A stretch of DNA of 64,000 nucleotides, taken from the NCBI GenBank assembly GCA_902785075.1, contig CACZXN010000004.1, positions 1 through 64,000 of the forward strand, read 5' to 3'. The notes under the pieces were generated by a model. The model was given only the letters and a program-made list of their open reading frames with translations. It searched no databases and was not told the DNA's origin. The DNA is from an uncultured Bacteroidales bacterium (GTDB lineage Bacteria; Bacteroidota; Bacteroidia; Bacteroidales; Bacteroidaceae). A program made the translations under genes and the position numbers. Positions 23,908 through 34,537 of the stretch are shown one piece after another. How positions within the stretch are numbered: the first letter of the stretch is position 1; each line of letters starts with the position of its first letter.

Positions 23908-25293
23908 TTACTCTTTTATCCATCCAGGATACTGAAACTCGCAATTCCGCCAATCACCATTTATTCTAACATAAGTGGTTTTCTGCTTTTCGCGGATCCA
24001 CTCGTTTATCTTCGCCTCATTGAGTTTCTCTAACATTGTTTCCTGTAATACCTGATAGTCCTCCTTCATTGAAGCACGATGTCCATTGATACGATTCTTC
24101 AACTTCACCACTGCTACGACTTCCTTGCCCTGATGGTTAATCATCGTGAAAGGCTTGGATATTTCTCCAATCTGCATATTTGTCACTACACGAGCAATTT
24201 CTGTAGGCAAGTTTACCATCTCAAACCTTGAAGAAGTCTGGAAGGTCTGTGGATCGGTATAAACCATGTTTCCATAATTATTTCTTGTATCCTTATCATC
24301 TGAGAGATATGGCAAACACTCTTCAAACGTAAACTTACCACGTCGGATATCATCACACACAGAATCAAGGAAATGTACACAATCCATCACCTCTTGGTCT
24401 GTTGCTCTTGGTTTACGTAATATATGGCGCACATTGACTTTCTCTCCACGCTTTTCGATGAGTTGAATAATATGGAATCCATATTCAGACTCTACAATCT
24501 TGCTGACTGTATTCGGATCCGTAAGAGAAAATGCCACATTGGCAAACTCTGGCACAAGATCTGTACGGCTCATGAAGCCCAGCTCTCCGCCTTTCGATGC
24601 AGAGCCATCCTCTGAATACATAACGGCCAAAGTGGAAAACCTGTCCATTCCCGAGTTGACACGCTCTGTATAGCTTCGCAAATCCGCCTTGATTCGATCG
24701 ATCTCCTCCTGTGATATCTTTGGAGCGCGGGTAAATAATTGCACTTCAACGGTCGTAGGGACAAAAGGCAGACTATCTTCGGGTACATTCTTAAAATAGT
24801 TACGTACCTGAGCAGGGGTGACTTTGGTATTTTTGATGATATTCATCTGAACCTGACGCATTAACTCTCCATTCTTCTCCAATTCAAATAACTGATTACG
24901 GAACTGACTGAGTGGGCGTTCGATATATTCCTCTAATTTCTCCCTGGAACCGTATGCTTGGATATAACGTTCGATCTTACCGTCCACTGCATTAAATACA
25001 TCAGCATCAGAAACTGTTATAGAGTCAATGGCTGCCTGATGCAGAAATAGTTTCTGCACAGCCAACTGTTCCGGGATAATACAATAAGGATCGCCATTGA
25101 AACGCTCACCCTGCATCTGAGCGTCAACACGGGTTTCCTCTACCTCAGATTTCAGAATGGCTTCATCTCCCACCACCCATATCACTTCGTCAATAACATT
25201 GGTAGCAGATTGTCCTAATGCCACAGAAGTTCCTACCATCATGGCAATTATTATTCCTACAAATCTATTCATGACACTATCTCGCATGTTCAT
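23908..25293 (-). CDS. SurA-like periplasmic peptidylprolyl isomerase/chaperone
   Basis: 461 residues, signal peptide 'FVGIIIAMMVGTSVALGQ'. An N-terminal SurA-type helical domain ('VIDEVIWVVGDEAILKSEVEETR...', 'EQLAVQKLFLHQAAIDSI') is followed by a parvulin domain ('FSTLAVMYSEDGSASKGGELGFMSRTDLVPEFANVAFSL', 'GFHIIQLIEKRGEKVNVRHIL') and a degenerate second one. It should escort outer-membrane proteins through the periplasm. It sits 4 bases after the next PPIase gene. Alternative start Met codons exist at 25287 and 25272. Confidence 0.85.
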   Translation of the reverse strand: MNMRDSVMNRFVGIIIAMMVGTSVALGQSATNVIDEVIWVVGDEAILKSEVEETRVDAQMQGERFNGDPYCIIPEQLAVQKLFLHQAAIDSITVSDADVFNAVDGKIERYIQAYGSREKLEEYIERPLSQFRNQLFELEKNGELMRQVQMNIIKNTKVTPAQVRNYFKNVPEDSLPFVPTTVEVQLFTRAPKISQEEIDRIKADLRSYTERVNSGMDRFSTLAVMYSEDGSASKGGELGFMSRTDLVPEFANVAFSLTDPNTVSKIVESEYGFHIIQLIEKRGEKVNVRHILRKPRATDQEVMDCVHFLDSVCDDIRRGKFTFEECLPYLSDDKDTRNNYGNMVYTDPQTFQTSSRFEMVNLPTEIARVVTNMQIGEISKPFTMINHQGKEVVAVVKLKNRINGHRASMKEDYQVLQETMLEKLNEAKINEWIREKQKTTYVRINGDWRNCEFQYPGWIKE

Positions 25294-25297
25294 CCTT

Positions 25298-26719
25298 TCA
25301 ATGATTGTTCACTGTCTTCAATACGTCTTCATTCACATGGAAGGTGTACTTTTTTCTCAGTTCGCTCACCCATTCTTTTTCTTTGGCTGTTTTGTAATCT
25401 GCCACCACCTGTCCACGTACGTCTTTATAGGTTTCAGGCTTTTTAATCACCCGTCCATAGACTCCTACCATTGGATAATCCTTAAGAGGCTTCAGTTCTG
25501 CTTGCTCATGAAACGCCAACTTGTCAACATTTGGGCTATCACCTTTCTTGTAAATACCGTGCTCAATACGTACGTTCTTTACAGAATCGGTGTTATATGC
25601 ATCAACCATCATCTGTCCCCATTTATTATCATCCTTTTCTTTCTTCAGCAATTTTGATGCATTGTCAACAATCGCCTGATTTTTCGCATTTATCACGATA
25701 CCTTTGAAACGAGGCTCATCCCACACATAGTTTTTCTTATTCTTGGCATAATATTTAGCAATTCCATCCTCATCCTGTTCAGCCACATCCCAAATCTGTG
25801 TCTTACATATCTCGAACATCATCGTTCCATCGTAGCATTCTTGAGCAAAAAAGCGAGTTTCACTATCTTTTGCCTTTAAGTCCTCAAACAGTTCGTTGAT
25901 AACAACGTCACGATCAATCTTACGAGCTTTGGCGATGGAATCCACATAATAATTTGCCGATGCTTCATTGATTCCACGTTGCTCCAAAAACTGAATAATC
26001 TTGTCATGATGGAATTCGTACGATTCAAATGGATGACGGTCAGTAAGTTTGATGATATGCCATCCAACTGTCGATTTGAATGGCGCACATACCTCACCCA
26101 CCTTCATTGCATAAGCTGCTTTTTCGAAATCTGGAATCATCATACCCTTACCAAACTGTCCGAGTGCCCCACCCTTTTGTCCTGAGCCTGGGTCTTCTGA
26201 ACATTTACGAGCCAGCTCAGCGAAGTCTGCTCCTGCCTGAAGTGCTGCGTAAATTGAGTCGATACGCACTTTCGCTTTAGCCTGTTCGTCTGCTGTTGCA
26301 TTAGGACTCATCCTGACGAGAATATGACTGGCAGAGAGAAGATCCTCACCTTCAAACCGTGCTGCAGTATTATCATAAGTCTCACGTGCTTGACGCTCGA
26401 TGAAATCTTTGTCGATAATTGTTGGAAGCACCATTTGCTCTTTGTAGCCTCGCAATTCTTTTTGGATACTGGTAATGGTATCAAAACGTGCGTCTTCTGC
26501 TGCTGCAACTTTCAACTTAAAATCAATGAACAAGGGTACATAATCATTCACGTTTTTCTTGTCAATCACCCCTTCAGAGTTGTTTTTATTATAGCTATAT
26601 TCGAATTCTGAACGAGTTATGTTCTTTCCGTTGATGGTCATTATCACGGGATCGCTCTGCGCATGGAGTGCTAGGCACAACGTAAATATGTAAAAATGCA
26701 AGAATGCAAGTCGTTTCAT
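25298..26719 (-). CDS. PpiC/parvulin-type periplasmic peptidylprolyl isomerase
   Basis: 473 residues from the ATG at 26719, chosen because 'MKRLAFLHFYIFTLCLALHAQ' is a signal peptide. A clear parvulin domain lies at about 120-230 ('LLSASHILVRMSPNATADEQ', 'FAELARKCSEDPGSGQKGGALGQFGKGMMIPDFEKAAYAM', 'GWHIIKLTDRHP'). A long helical region and a second parvulin-like fold ('NKKNYVWDEPRFKGIVI') follow. It is a paralogous companion of the SurA-like gene downstream, 42 bases after guaB, in the same operon. Confidence 0.8.
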   Translation of the reverse strand: MKRLAFLHFYIFTLCLALHAQSDPVIMTINGKNITRSEFEYSYNKNNSEGVIDKKNVNDYVPLFIDFKLKVAAAEDARFDTITSIQKELRGYKEQMVLPTIIDKDFIERQARETYDNTAARFEGEDLLSASHILVRMSPNATADEQAKAKVRIDSIYAALQAGADFAELARKCSEDPGSGQKGGALGQFGKGMMIPDFEKAAYAMKVGEVCAPFKSTVGWHIIKLTDRHPFESYEFHHDKIIQFLEQRGINEASANYYVDSIAKARKIDRDVVINELFEDLKAKDSETRFFAQECYDGTMMFEICKTQIWDVAEQDEDGIAKYYAKNKKNYVWDEPRFKGIVINAKNQAIVDNASKLLKKEKDDNKWGQMMVDAYNTDSVKNVRIEHGIYKKGDSPNVDKLAFHEQAELKPLKDYPMVGVYGRVIKKPETYKDVRGQVVADYKTAKEKEWVSELRKKYTFHVNEDVLKTVNNH

Positions 26720-26761
26720 ACTATTTTCAAGTCTACAATTCTTCTGTTCTTCAACTTTCAT

Positions 26762-28676
<1,915 letters not shown>

Positions 28677-28684
28677 TACCTTTG
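28677..28684 (+). promoter_or_regulatory. -7 element of the B12 locus
   Basis: TACCTTTG immediately upstream of the cobalamin riboswitch. The transcript would begin at about 28690, exactly where the aptamer starts. Confidence 0.65.
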
Positions 28685-28687
28685 CAG

Positions 28688-28826
28688 TGCGTTAGGTCAT
28701 GGAATGGGGTGTGATTCCCCAACTGTCCAGCAGCTGTAATCAGCTTTTTACGGAGCAAGCAGATGTCACTGATTCTATTGGGAAGACGCTTGCGACCGAG
28801 CTGTAAGCCAGAAAACATCCTGACGA
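28688..28826 (+). ncRNA. Cobalamin (B12) riboswitch
   Basis: Conserved elements occur in order: 'GGAATGGGGTGTGATTCC' with 'CAACTGTCCAGCAGCTGTAATC' (core and B12 box part), 'GTCACTG' and 'GGGAAGACGC', then 'GAGCTGTAAGCCAGAAAAC' (the 3' core). Order and spacing fit the cobalamin aptamer. It lies 57 bases before the btuB start, so adenosylcobalamin or related cobamides should repress the four-gene uptake operon. Confidence 0.92.
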
Positions 28827-28882
28827 CACCATTGCATCAGCAGTCTCTAGGGTTAGACCTCTGGTGCGAATACACACATTTA

Positions 28883-30892
28883 ATGAAAAGCGTAGTAACA
28901 ACGATAGGCTTGTCTTTGATTGCGAGTATGCACTTGTGGGCACAACACCCTCAGTACAATCGCTTGGACAGCATCCAGCAATTGGATGTGGTCTATATCT
29001 CTTCACGCTACAACCACAAGGAGGTGATTCCCTCTCAAACGCTATCAGGAGAGCAATTGGAGAAACTGAGTTCCAACAGCATCGCTGATGCACTACGGTA
29101 TTTCTCTGGCATTCAACTGAAAGACTATGGAGGAGTTGGAGGCATTAAGACGGTGAACATCCGATCGATGGGTACCAATCATTTAGGCATTTCATACGAC
29201 GGCATCGAGTTAGGCAACGCTCAGAATGGTCAAATCGACTTAGGGCAGTTCTCGTTAGACAACGTTGAGGAAATCACGCTGTTCAACGGTCAGAAAAGTG
29301 CGTTGTTACAACCAGCAAGCGACTTTGGTCATGCAGGAGCTATCTATATTCGAACCCGAGCACCTCGTTTTGATGAAGACAAAAATATGAATCTGAAGCT
29401 GTCAGCCAAATATGCTAGCAGCGACATGATTCGTCTTTCAGGCCTTTGGGAGCAGCGACTGACCCCTCGCATCAGTTCATCTGTCTCAGCAGAAGCATTG
29501 ACGGCATCAGGTAAATACAAATTCCGTTATCGTCGTTTCCGTCAAGACGGAACAGTTGCATACGACACAACAGCCATCCGTCAGAACGGCGACATTTGGG
29601 CATTAAGAGCAGAAGGTAACCTTCACGGCATGTTGGACGAAGGATTCTGGAAATTTAAGGTATATACATATCATTCCGAACGAGGTATCCCTGGTGCTAT
29701 CGTCAACAACGTGTGGCGACGTGGAGAGCGTCAAGCCGACCATAACTTCTTCACACAAGGACGTTGGCAGCAACAGTTAGGCGAGAAACTGACCACACAG
29801 GCAGTCGCCAAATATGCATACTACCACACTCATTATGTGAATCGAGATACGACGCAGTTGATGGTAGACAACACCTACAAGCAACAGGAGTTATATTTCT
29901 CAACCTCCAATGTTTACGATTTCCTTCCTTGGTGGAGCGCGTCTCTTTGTTATGATTTCAAGTGGAACAAACTTGACTCTGACATGCGTCAATTTGTGGA
30001 ACCACAACGTTACAGCAACTATCTCTCATTGGCTACAGCACTGAATTTGCCTCAAATCAAAATGCAAGGCTCTATTCTGATGACAGCTGTCAAGGATCAT
30101 ACTCGAAAGGCCGTATCACCTAAATCCATTACAGAGTACACACCTGCTGTATTTGTGAACTACACCCCGTTTGAAACATACGACCTCTCTATTCGTGCTT
30201 ATGCCAAGAAGAGTTTCCGCATGCCTACGTTCAACGACCTATATTATACCGACTTAGGAAATGCCCTGTTAAAGCCCGAGAGTGCGTTGCAATACAATTT
30301 AGGAATGAGCTACGACCATCAGTGGCGAACAGGACTATTCCGATTCTTCCACATCCAGACAGATGCCTATTACAATAGTGTACACGATAAGATTGTGGCC
30401 TATCCAAAGGGACAGCAGTTCCGTTGGACAATGCTCAACTTAGGCAAGGTACATATCAAAGGAATCGATGTGGAAGCAGAACTGACGATGGTTCCAACGA
30501 AAGACTTGTTGGTTACAGGACGTTTGCAATATACCTATCAGGATGCACGTGATGTAACAGATCCAACCGATTCGTACTATTGCGACCAAATACCTTATAT
30601 TCCCTGGCACTCAGGATCAGCCATCATCAATGTGCAATATCGTAACTGGAACCTGAACTACAGCTTTATCTATGCAGGAGAACGTTATAACCAACAAGAG
30701 AATATCAAATACAACTACATGCAGCCTTGGTACACAAGCGACCTTTCTCTATCCAAAGAGTTTAAGATTAAGCGTGCTGATTGTAGGGTGATGTTGGAAG
30801 TCAATAATGTGTTCTCACAAGACTACGATGTGATATTGAATTATCCGATGCCAAAGCGCAACTATGGCATCACATTCGACATGAAGATATAA
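28883..30892 (+). CDS. btuB: TonB-dependent cobalamin receptor BtuB
   Basis: 669 residues from the ATG at 28883; the signal peptide is 'SVVTTIGLSLIASMHLWAQ'. The frame extends upstream, but that part is riboswitch. The plug domain is clear ('LDVVYISSRYNHKEVIPSQTLSGEQLEKLSSNSIADALRYFSGIQLKDYGGVGGIKTVNIRSMG', 'ISYDGIELGNAQNGQID'), followed by a 22-strand barrel ending 'MPKRNYGITFDMKI' with a terminal hydrophobic residue. Outer-membrane active transporter for corrinoids, energised by TonB. The riboswitch upstream and the BtuG-like gene 1 base downstream fix the substrate. Confidence 0.9.
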   Translation: MKSVVTTIGLSLIASMHLWAQHPQYNRLDSIQQLDVVYISSRYNHKEVIPSQTLSGEQLEKLSSNSIADALRYFSGIQLKDYGGVGGIKTVNIRSMGTNHLGISYDGIELGNAQNGQIDLGQFSLDNVEEITLFNGQKSALLQPASDFGHAGAIYIRTRAPRFDEDKNMNLKLSAKYASSDMIRLSGLWEQRLTPRISSSVSAEALTASGKYKFRYRRFRQDGTVAYDTTAIRQNGDIWALRAEGNLHGMLDEGFWKFKVYTYHSERGIPGAIVNNVWRRGERQADHNFFTQGRWQQQLGEKLTTQAVAKYAYYHTHYVNRDTTQLMVDNTYKQQELYFSTSNVYDFLPWWSASLCYDFKWNKLDSDMRQFVEPQRYSNYLSLATALNLPQIKMQGSILMTAVKDHTRKAVSPKSITEYTPAVFVNYTPFETYDLSIRAYAKKSFRMPTFNDLYYTDLGNALLKPESALQYNLGMSYDHQWRTGLFRFFHIQTDAYYNSVHDKIVAYPKGQQFRWTMLNLGKVHIKGIDVEAELTMVPTKDLLVTGRLQYTYQDARDVTDPTDSYYCDQIPYIPWHSGSAIINVQYRNWNLNYSFIYAGERYNQQENIKYNYMQPWYTSDLSLSKEFKIKRADCRVMLEVNNVFSQDYDVILNYPMPKRNYGITFDMKI

Positions 30893-30893
30893 T

Positions 30894-32051
30894 ATGAAAA
30901 GATACGGGTTTGTCATATTAATACTGACGGTACTTCAATTCTTTGCCTGCCGTTCTGACGAGACAATCGTCTATATGGAAGACGAGGATACTGGGGTGAC
31001 GACCACAAAGAGCGAAGTGGTAGGCCTATATTTGCTAAATGAAGGTAATATGGGGTCCAATAAATGCACACTCGACTATCTTGACCTAAGTGGCGAAACG
31101 GTACACTATCTTCGCAATATCTATGCCGAACGCAATCCCAATGAGGTGAAAGAATTGGGCGATGTAGGTAACGACATCCAAATATATGGGTCTCAGTTGT
31201 GGATGGTGATTAACTGCTCGAACAAGGTAGAGGTATGCCGAGCTACAGACGCCGTAAAGATTGGAAAGATAAACATCCCCAATTGTCGCTATGTAACCTT
31301 TGATGGAGGATATGCCTATGTTAGTTCGTATGTAGGACCCGTGAGCGCTGGCAGTTCTGCTCCTCGAGGAATGGTGTATAAGATTGATACGTTAACGCTA
31401 CAAAAGACAGACTCATGCATCGTGGGTTACCAGCCAGAAGAGATGGTTGCTTCTAGAGGAAAGCTCTATGTAGCCAATAGTGGAGGATATAATTTCCCAA
31501 ATTACGACTGCACCATCAGCCAAATCAATCTGCGCACCATGAAGGAAGAGGCACAGATAGAGGTAAGCACAAACCTACATCATCTCAAGCTGGATCGCTA
31601 TGGACAGCTGTGGGTTTCATCTCGAGGCAACTATCAGGACAAGGCGCCAAACCTCTATTGTCTGCGTATCACTGAAAGTGGACAGCCCATCGTGACACAT
31701 CAGATGGATGTAGAAGTGTCCGATTTCTGTATCGTAGGCGATTCGCTCTATTATTATGGAGTGGGTTGGAATCAAGTGAAGCAGGAGAACACACGGCAGT
31801 TTGGCATTATCAACATACGTACACATCAAGTTGTGACCGATAGACTCTCTTCTACTCCAGAGTTGGAGAAGATACGCATGCCATACGGTATCATTGTCCA
31901 TCCTCAGAATCGTGATTTCTATCTGATGGATGCCAAGAACTATGTTTCAAGTGGCGAACTGCTACACTTCAAAGCAGATGGCAGTTTCGATTACAAAGTG
32001 CGGACAGGAGATATTCCAGCACATGCGGTTTTTGTCAATAAAAGTAAGTAA
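30894..32051 (+). CDS. BtuG-like surface lipoprotein, beta-propeller
   Basis: 385 residues, lipobox 'LQFFAC' with Cys19. The mature part is a YncE/DUF5074-like beta-propeller: 'GLYLLNEGNMGSNKCTLDYLDL', 'YGSQLWMVINCSNKVEVCRA', 'YVTFDGGYAYVSSYVGP', 'YKIDTLTLQKTDSCIVGYQPEEM', each block one blade. In Bacteroides BtuG sits on BtuB and captures B12 with extreme affinity. Position, lipobox and fold all agree. It begins 1 base after the btuB stop. Confidence 0.8.
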   Translation: MKRYGFVILILTVLQFFACRSDETIVYMEDEDTGVTTTKSEVVGLYLLNEGNMGSNKCTLDYLDLSGETVHYLRNIYAERNPNEVKELGDVGNDIQIYGSQLWMVINCSNKVEVCRATDAVKIGKINIPNCRYVTFDGGYAYVSSYVGPVSAGSSAPRGMVYKIDTLTLQKTDSCIVGYQPEEMVASRGKLYVANSGGYNFPNYDCTISQINLRTMKEEAQIEVSTNLHHLKLDRYGQLWVSSRGNYQDKAPNLYCLRITESGQPIVTHQMDVEVSDFCIVGDSLYYYGVGWNQVKQENTRQFGIINIRTHQVVTDRLSSTPELEKIRMPYGIIVHPQNRDFYLMDAKNYVSSGELLHFKADGSFDYKVRTGDIPAHAVFVNKSK

Positions 32052-32052
32052 T

Positions 32053-33237
32053 ATGAAAAGAAGAATGATAAAAAAACTAATGGGGCTTATGGGGCTAATG
32101 GGACCAATGAGGCCAATGGGCCTTATTTCACTAATGCTATTAGTGCCTACACTCACTCAGGCACAGCGTTTGGATGATGTGGAAATACCCAGCAAATATA
32201 TTATTGCGGTAGATGAATACCGACCCGCACCTGGTCAATATGTGAATGATGTGCCGGAATATGAACCAGGAGATACTGAACAAGACATGATTAGGAAGTG
32301 TACCGAACGATTAGCCAACAACGAACGTAGTTTGGTTGCACTAGGAGGTTGGGGAGGCTATATCACCTTCCATTTCGACCACTCAATTGCCAATATTCCT
32401 GGTCAGCGTGATTTTGCCGTATGGGGAAATGCCTATCAAGAGATGAAGAACTTGGTGTTTGGAGGCATGAACGAGGCAGGCATCGTAATGGTATCTAAAG
32501 ACGAGAACCAAAACGGCATTCCAGATGACCCATGGTACGAAATCAGCGGAAGCTGTGATATCGATAGCATAGGCAAAGTAGTTTATGACTACGAAGTGAC
32601 ATATCGACGTAACCCTATGGGTGACATCCCTTGGACAGACAACCAAGGAAATAGCGGAACGATAGACCGCAACCATTACCACACACAAGAGTACTATCCA
32701 GAATGGTTGCCCGATGAACTGACATTTCAAGGCACACGGCTCCCCAACAATATGTGGAACCTATCCGAACATGTTGATGCAGGTTGGAGCCCCTATTACT
32801 ATGTATTGGTAGGTTTTCGCTATGGTTATGCAGACAACCTACCCAACTTCACGGATAAGTCAGATGCTACGTCCTACAATTATGAGGGATGCGGCATAGA
32901 CATCTCATGGGCTGTAGATGAGCAACGTAAACCTGTCAATCTTGATTTTATCGACTTTGTCAGAGTCTACACGGGGTTGAACCAGAAGTGCCCTCAGCCA
33001 GAATGGTGGGGTGAAACCTCCACAGAGTTTGCAGGAGCTGAGGATATGCATCTTGAAGCATCGTTAGAAGCCATCTACGCAGCTACCCTTGGCGTTAAGG
33101 AAGTAAGCAGTAAATCTTTGGGCAATACAAACTGCTATGACCTCCAAGGACGCAGAATTCAGTTGAAAGGCCAAACGAACATAACAATCAGCAAAGGCCT
33201 TTACATACAAGACGGAAAGAAATTCATTATTAAATAA
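32053..33237 (+). CDS. Secreted cell-surface protein of the B12 locus
   Basis: 394 residues. The signal peptide is unusual: 'KKLMGLMGLMGPMRPMGLISLM', written by the 9-base repeat, ending near 'TLTQAQ'. The mature protein is rich in aromatic residues and Asp/Asn ('GGWGGYITFHFDHSIANIPGQRDFAVWGNAYQ', 'DENQNGIPDDPWYEISGS'), resembling cell-surface proteins found beside BtuG in Bacteroidetes. The last 70 residues ('NCYDLQGRRI', 'ITISKGLYIQDGKKFIIK') look like a C-terminal sorting-type domain. It starts 1 base after the BtuG-like stop. It presumably helps capture or process corrinoids. Confidence 0.6.
   Translation: MKRRMIKKLMGLMGLMGPMRPMGLISLMLLVPTLTQAQRLDDVEIPSKYIIAVDEYRPAPGQYVNDVPEYEPGDTEQDMIRKCTERLANNERSLVALGGWGGYITFHFDHSIANIPGQRDFAVWGNAYQEMKNLVFGGMNEAGIVMVSKDENQNGIPDDPWYEISGSCDIDSIGKVVYDYEVTYRRNPMGDIPWTDNQGNSGTIDRNHYHTQEYYPEWLPDELTFQGTRLPNNMWNLSEHVDAGWSPYYYVLVGFRYGYADNLPNFTDKSDATSYNYEGCGIDISWAVDEQRKPVNLDFIDFVRVYTGLNQKCPQPEWWGETSTEFAGAEDMHLEASLEAIYAATLGVKEVSSKSLGNTNCYDLQGRRIQLKGQTNITISKGLYIQDGKKFIIK
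32080..32125 (+). repeat. 9-base tandem repeat inside a signal peptide
   Basis: Five degenerate units of ATGGGGCTT type encode Met-Gly-Leu/Pro in the signal peptide of the B12-locus protein. Confidence 0.8.
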
Positions 33238-33269
33238 CATTTTTATTCACTCATTAAATTCAAAGCATT

Positions 33270-34034
33270 ATGAAGACAAACAAGTTTATCATGCTTGCAG
33301 CTATCACATGTGGTGCTGCATTCGTTTCTTGTAGTAACGAAGACATTCCTGTTCCTAATCCTGATGACGGAAAAATCGTCATTGGTTTCGAGAACGCCAC
33401 ACTCAATGCAGATGGTTTCTGGATTGGTAACACTGAAGGTACTCCATTCGACAACTGGGGTTCAACGGGTTACGCTTGCCAATACGAAGAGGCAGGTATT
33501 GCATTCCCCGTCAACTACACTCCTGATTGGGCCACTTGGACTGGATTCGCTATCTCAAGCCGCACTCAGACTACCTATGAGACGCTCACTCCTGACCAGT
33601 ATAACAGCACCGTTGGTAAAGCTCATGGTGGCAACAACTACTGTATCGTTCAGACCTATGGCGAGAGCCTTGATTTCGAAACACCTGTCACCATTAAAGG
33701 TTTCTGGTACACTAACACCGCATGGGTTGTGGATGCTATCCTGAATGGTGATGGCATGTCACCAGGCAAATTTGAGGCAGAAGACTTTTTCAAGTGTGTC
33801 CTCTATCCTACACCATCTAACGGATTAAATGGCGGTGCTCGTTATGAAATTGATTTGGCAAAGGATGGCGACTATGTAAAGGAATGGAAGTACTGCGACC
33901 TGAGCAATGTTGATGCCTTCAAGAACATTTCAAGCCTCTCATTCGCCTTCGAAGGTTCAAAGACGAACAACTGGGGTCTCACTACACCAGCTTATATCTG
34001 TATCGACGATGTTGAGGTCGTTATAAAGAAATAA
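33270..34034 (+). CDS. DUF4465-like surface lipoprotein (possible BtuH-type B12-binding protein)
   Basis: 254 residues, lipobox 'AAFVSC' with Cys21 and a '+2' region 'SNEDIP' compatible with surface export. The mature protein has the DUF4465 pattern: 'IGFENATLNADGFWIG', 'YEEAGIAFPVNYTPDWATWTGFAISSRT', 'ITLKGFWYTNTAWV'-like 'TIKGFWYTNTAWVV', and a closing 'PAYICIDDVEVVI'. A second class of B12-binding surface lipoprotein (BtuH) occurs in similar loci; assigning this gene to it is inference. Last gene before the terminator at 34067-34098. Confidence 0.65.
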   Translation: MKTNKFIMLAAITCGAAFVSCSNEDIPVPNPDDGKIVIGFENATLNADGFWIGNTEGTPFDNWGSTGYACQYEEAGIAFPVNYTPDWATWTGFAISSRTQTTYETLTPDQYNSTVGKAHGGNNYCIVQTYGESLDFETPVTIKGFWYTNTAWVVDAILNGDGMSPGKFEAEDFFKCVLYPTPSNGLNGGARYEIDLAKDGDYVKEWKYCDLSNVDAFKNISSLSFAFEGSKTNNWGLTTPAYICIDDVEVVIKK

Positions 34035-34066
34035 CATCTTTCAATCAAAGATTGATTTCTGACTTT

Positions 34067-34098
34067 ACAAGGCGTCTCGTTGAGGCGCCTTGTTTGTT
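34067..34098 (+). terminator. Intrinsic terminator of the B12 operon
   Basis: CAAGGCGTCTC and GAGGCGCCTTG form an 11-base stem (one T-G pair) with a 3-base loop, followed by TTTGTTTCCTT. It is 33 bases after the last stop codon. Confidence 0.8.
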
Positions 34099-34127
34099 TC
34101 CTTAAAGATTTCACCTACAAGGATTGA

Positions 34128-34171
34128 AGTAAGGTAGTGGTAAGATAGTGGTAAGGTAGAAGTATAGGCTA
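34128..34171. repeat. Tandem repeat with 11-base period
   Basis: Four imperfect units close to GGTAAGGTAGT follow one another (AGTAAGGTAGT, GGTAAGATAGT, GGTAAGGTAGA, AGTATAGGCTA). The period matches the 11-base array at 58825-58890, though the unit differs. Confidence 0.7.
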
Positions 34172-34199
34172 AAAGATGGAATGGGTATCTCGTTTAAAA

Positions 34200-34230
34200 T
34201 AAAAAAAAACGGACGACTGCCCGTTTTTTC
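34200..34230 (-). terminator. Terminator after tRNA-Leu
   Basis: Minus-strand AAAAAACGG, 8-base loop, CCGTTTTTTTTT: a short GC stem extended by A/T pairs with a long U-tract, 5 bases after the tRNA 3' end. Confidence 0.7.
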
Positions 34231-34234
34231 TTTG

Positions 34235-34316
34235 TGCGCCTGATAGGACTCGAACCTACACGCCGCGAAGCACCAGATCCTAAGTCTGGCGTGTCTACCA
34301 ATTTCACCACAAGCGC
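34235..34316 (-). tRNA. tRNA-Leu (anticodon UAG)
   Basis: Minus-strand class II tRNA of 82 bases. GCGCTTG pairs with CAGGCGC, and the D arm is 'GTGAAATTGGTAGACAC'. Anticodon stem CCAGA/TCTGG encloses CTTAGGA (anticodon TAG), a variable arm 'TGCTTCGCGGCG' follows, and the T loop is 'GTTCGAGTC'. Discriminator A, no encoded CCA. The promoter TACCTTTG is at the complement of 34339-34346. Confidence 0.95.
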
Positions 34317-34338
34317 ATGGTTTCTTTGTTAGCGGCTG

Positions 34339-34346
34339 CAAAGGTA
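34339..34346 (-). promoter_or_regulatory. -7 element of tRNA-Leu
   Basis: Minus-strand TACCTTTG in the usual 'TTCGTACCTTTGCAG' context, 23 bases before the tRNA 5' end. Confidence 0.65.
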
Positions 34347-34482
34347 CGAAAAAAAACATAATTCAACATCCACAATTCTTAATTATCTACAAAAAAAGGT
34401 GTTTTTTTGAGTTTATGAAATTATAATTTACAATTTTCTTCATTTTTAAAACACGAAAACATGATACCTATAAACATTTTTG

Positions 34483-34490
34483 TAACTTTG
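34483..34490 (+). promoter_or_regulatory. -7 element of the VanX-like/PreA operon
   Basis: TAACTTTG, 48 bases before the ATG at 34538. The -33 box is not clear. Confidence 0.55.
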
Positions 34491-34537
34491 CAAGCGAAGA
34501 GAACAAACCTAAAATAATTCTTAACATCCTTTACTTT

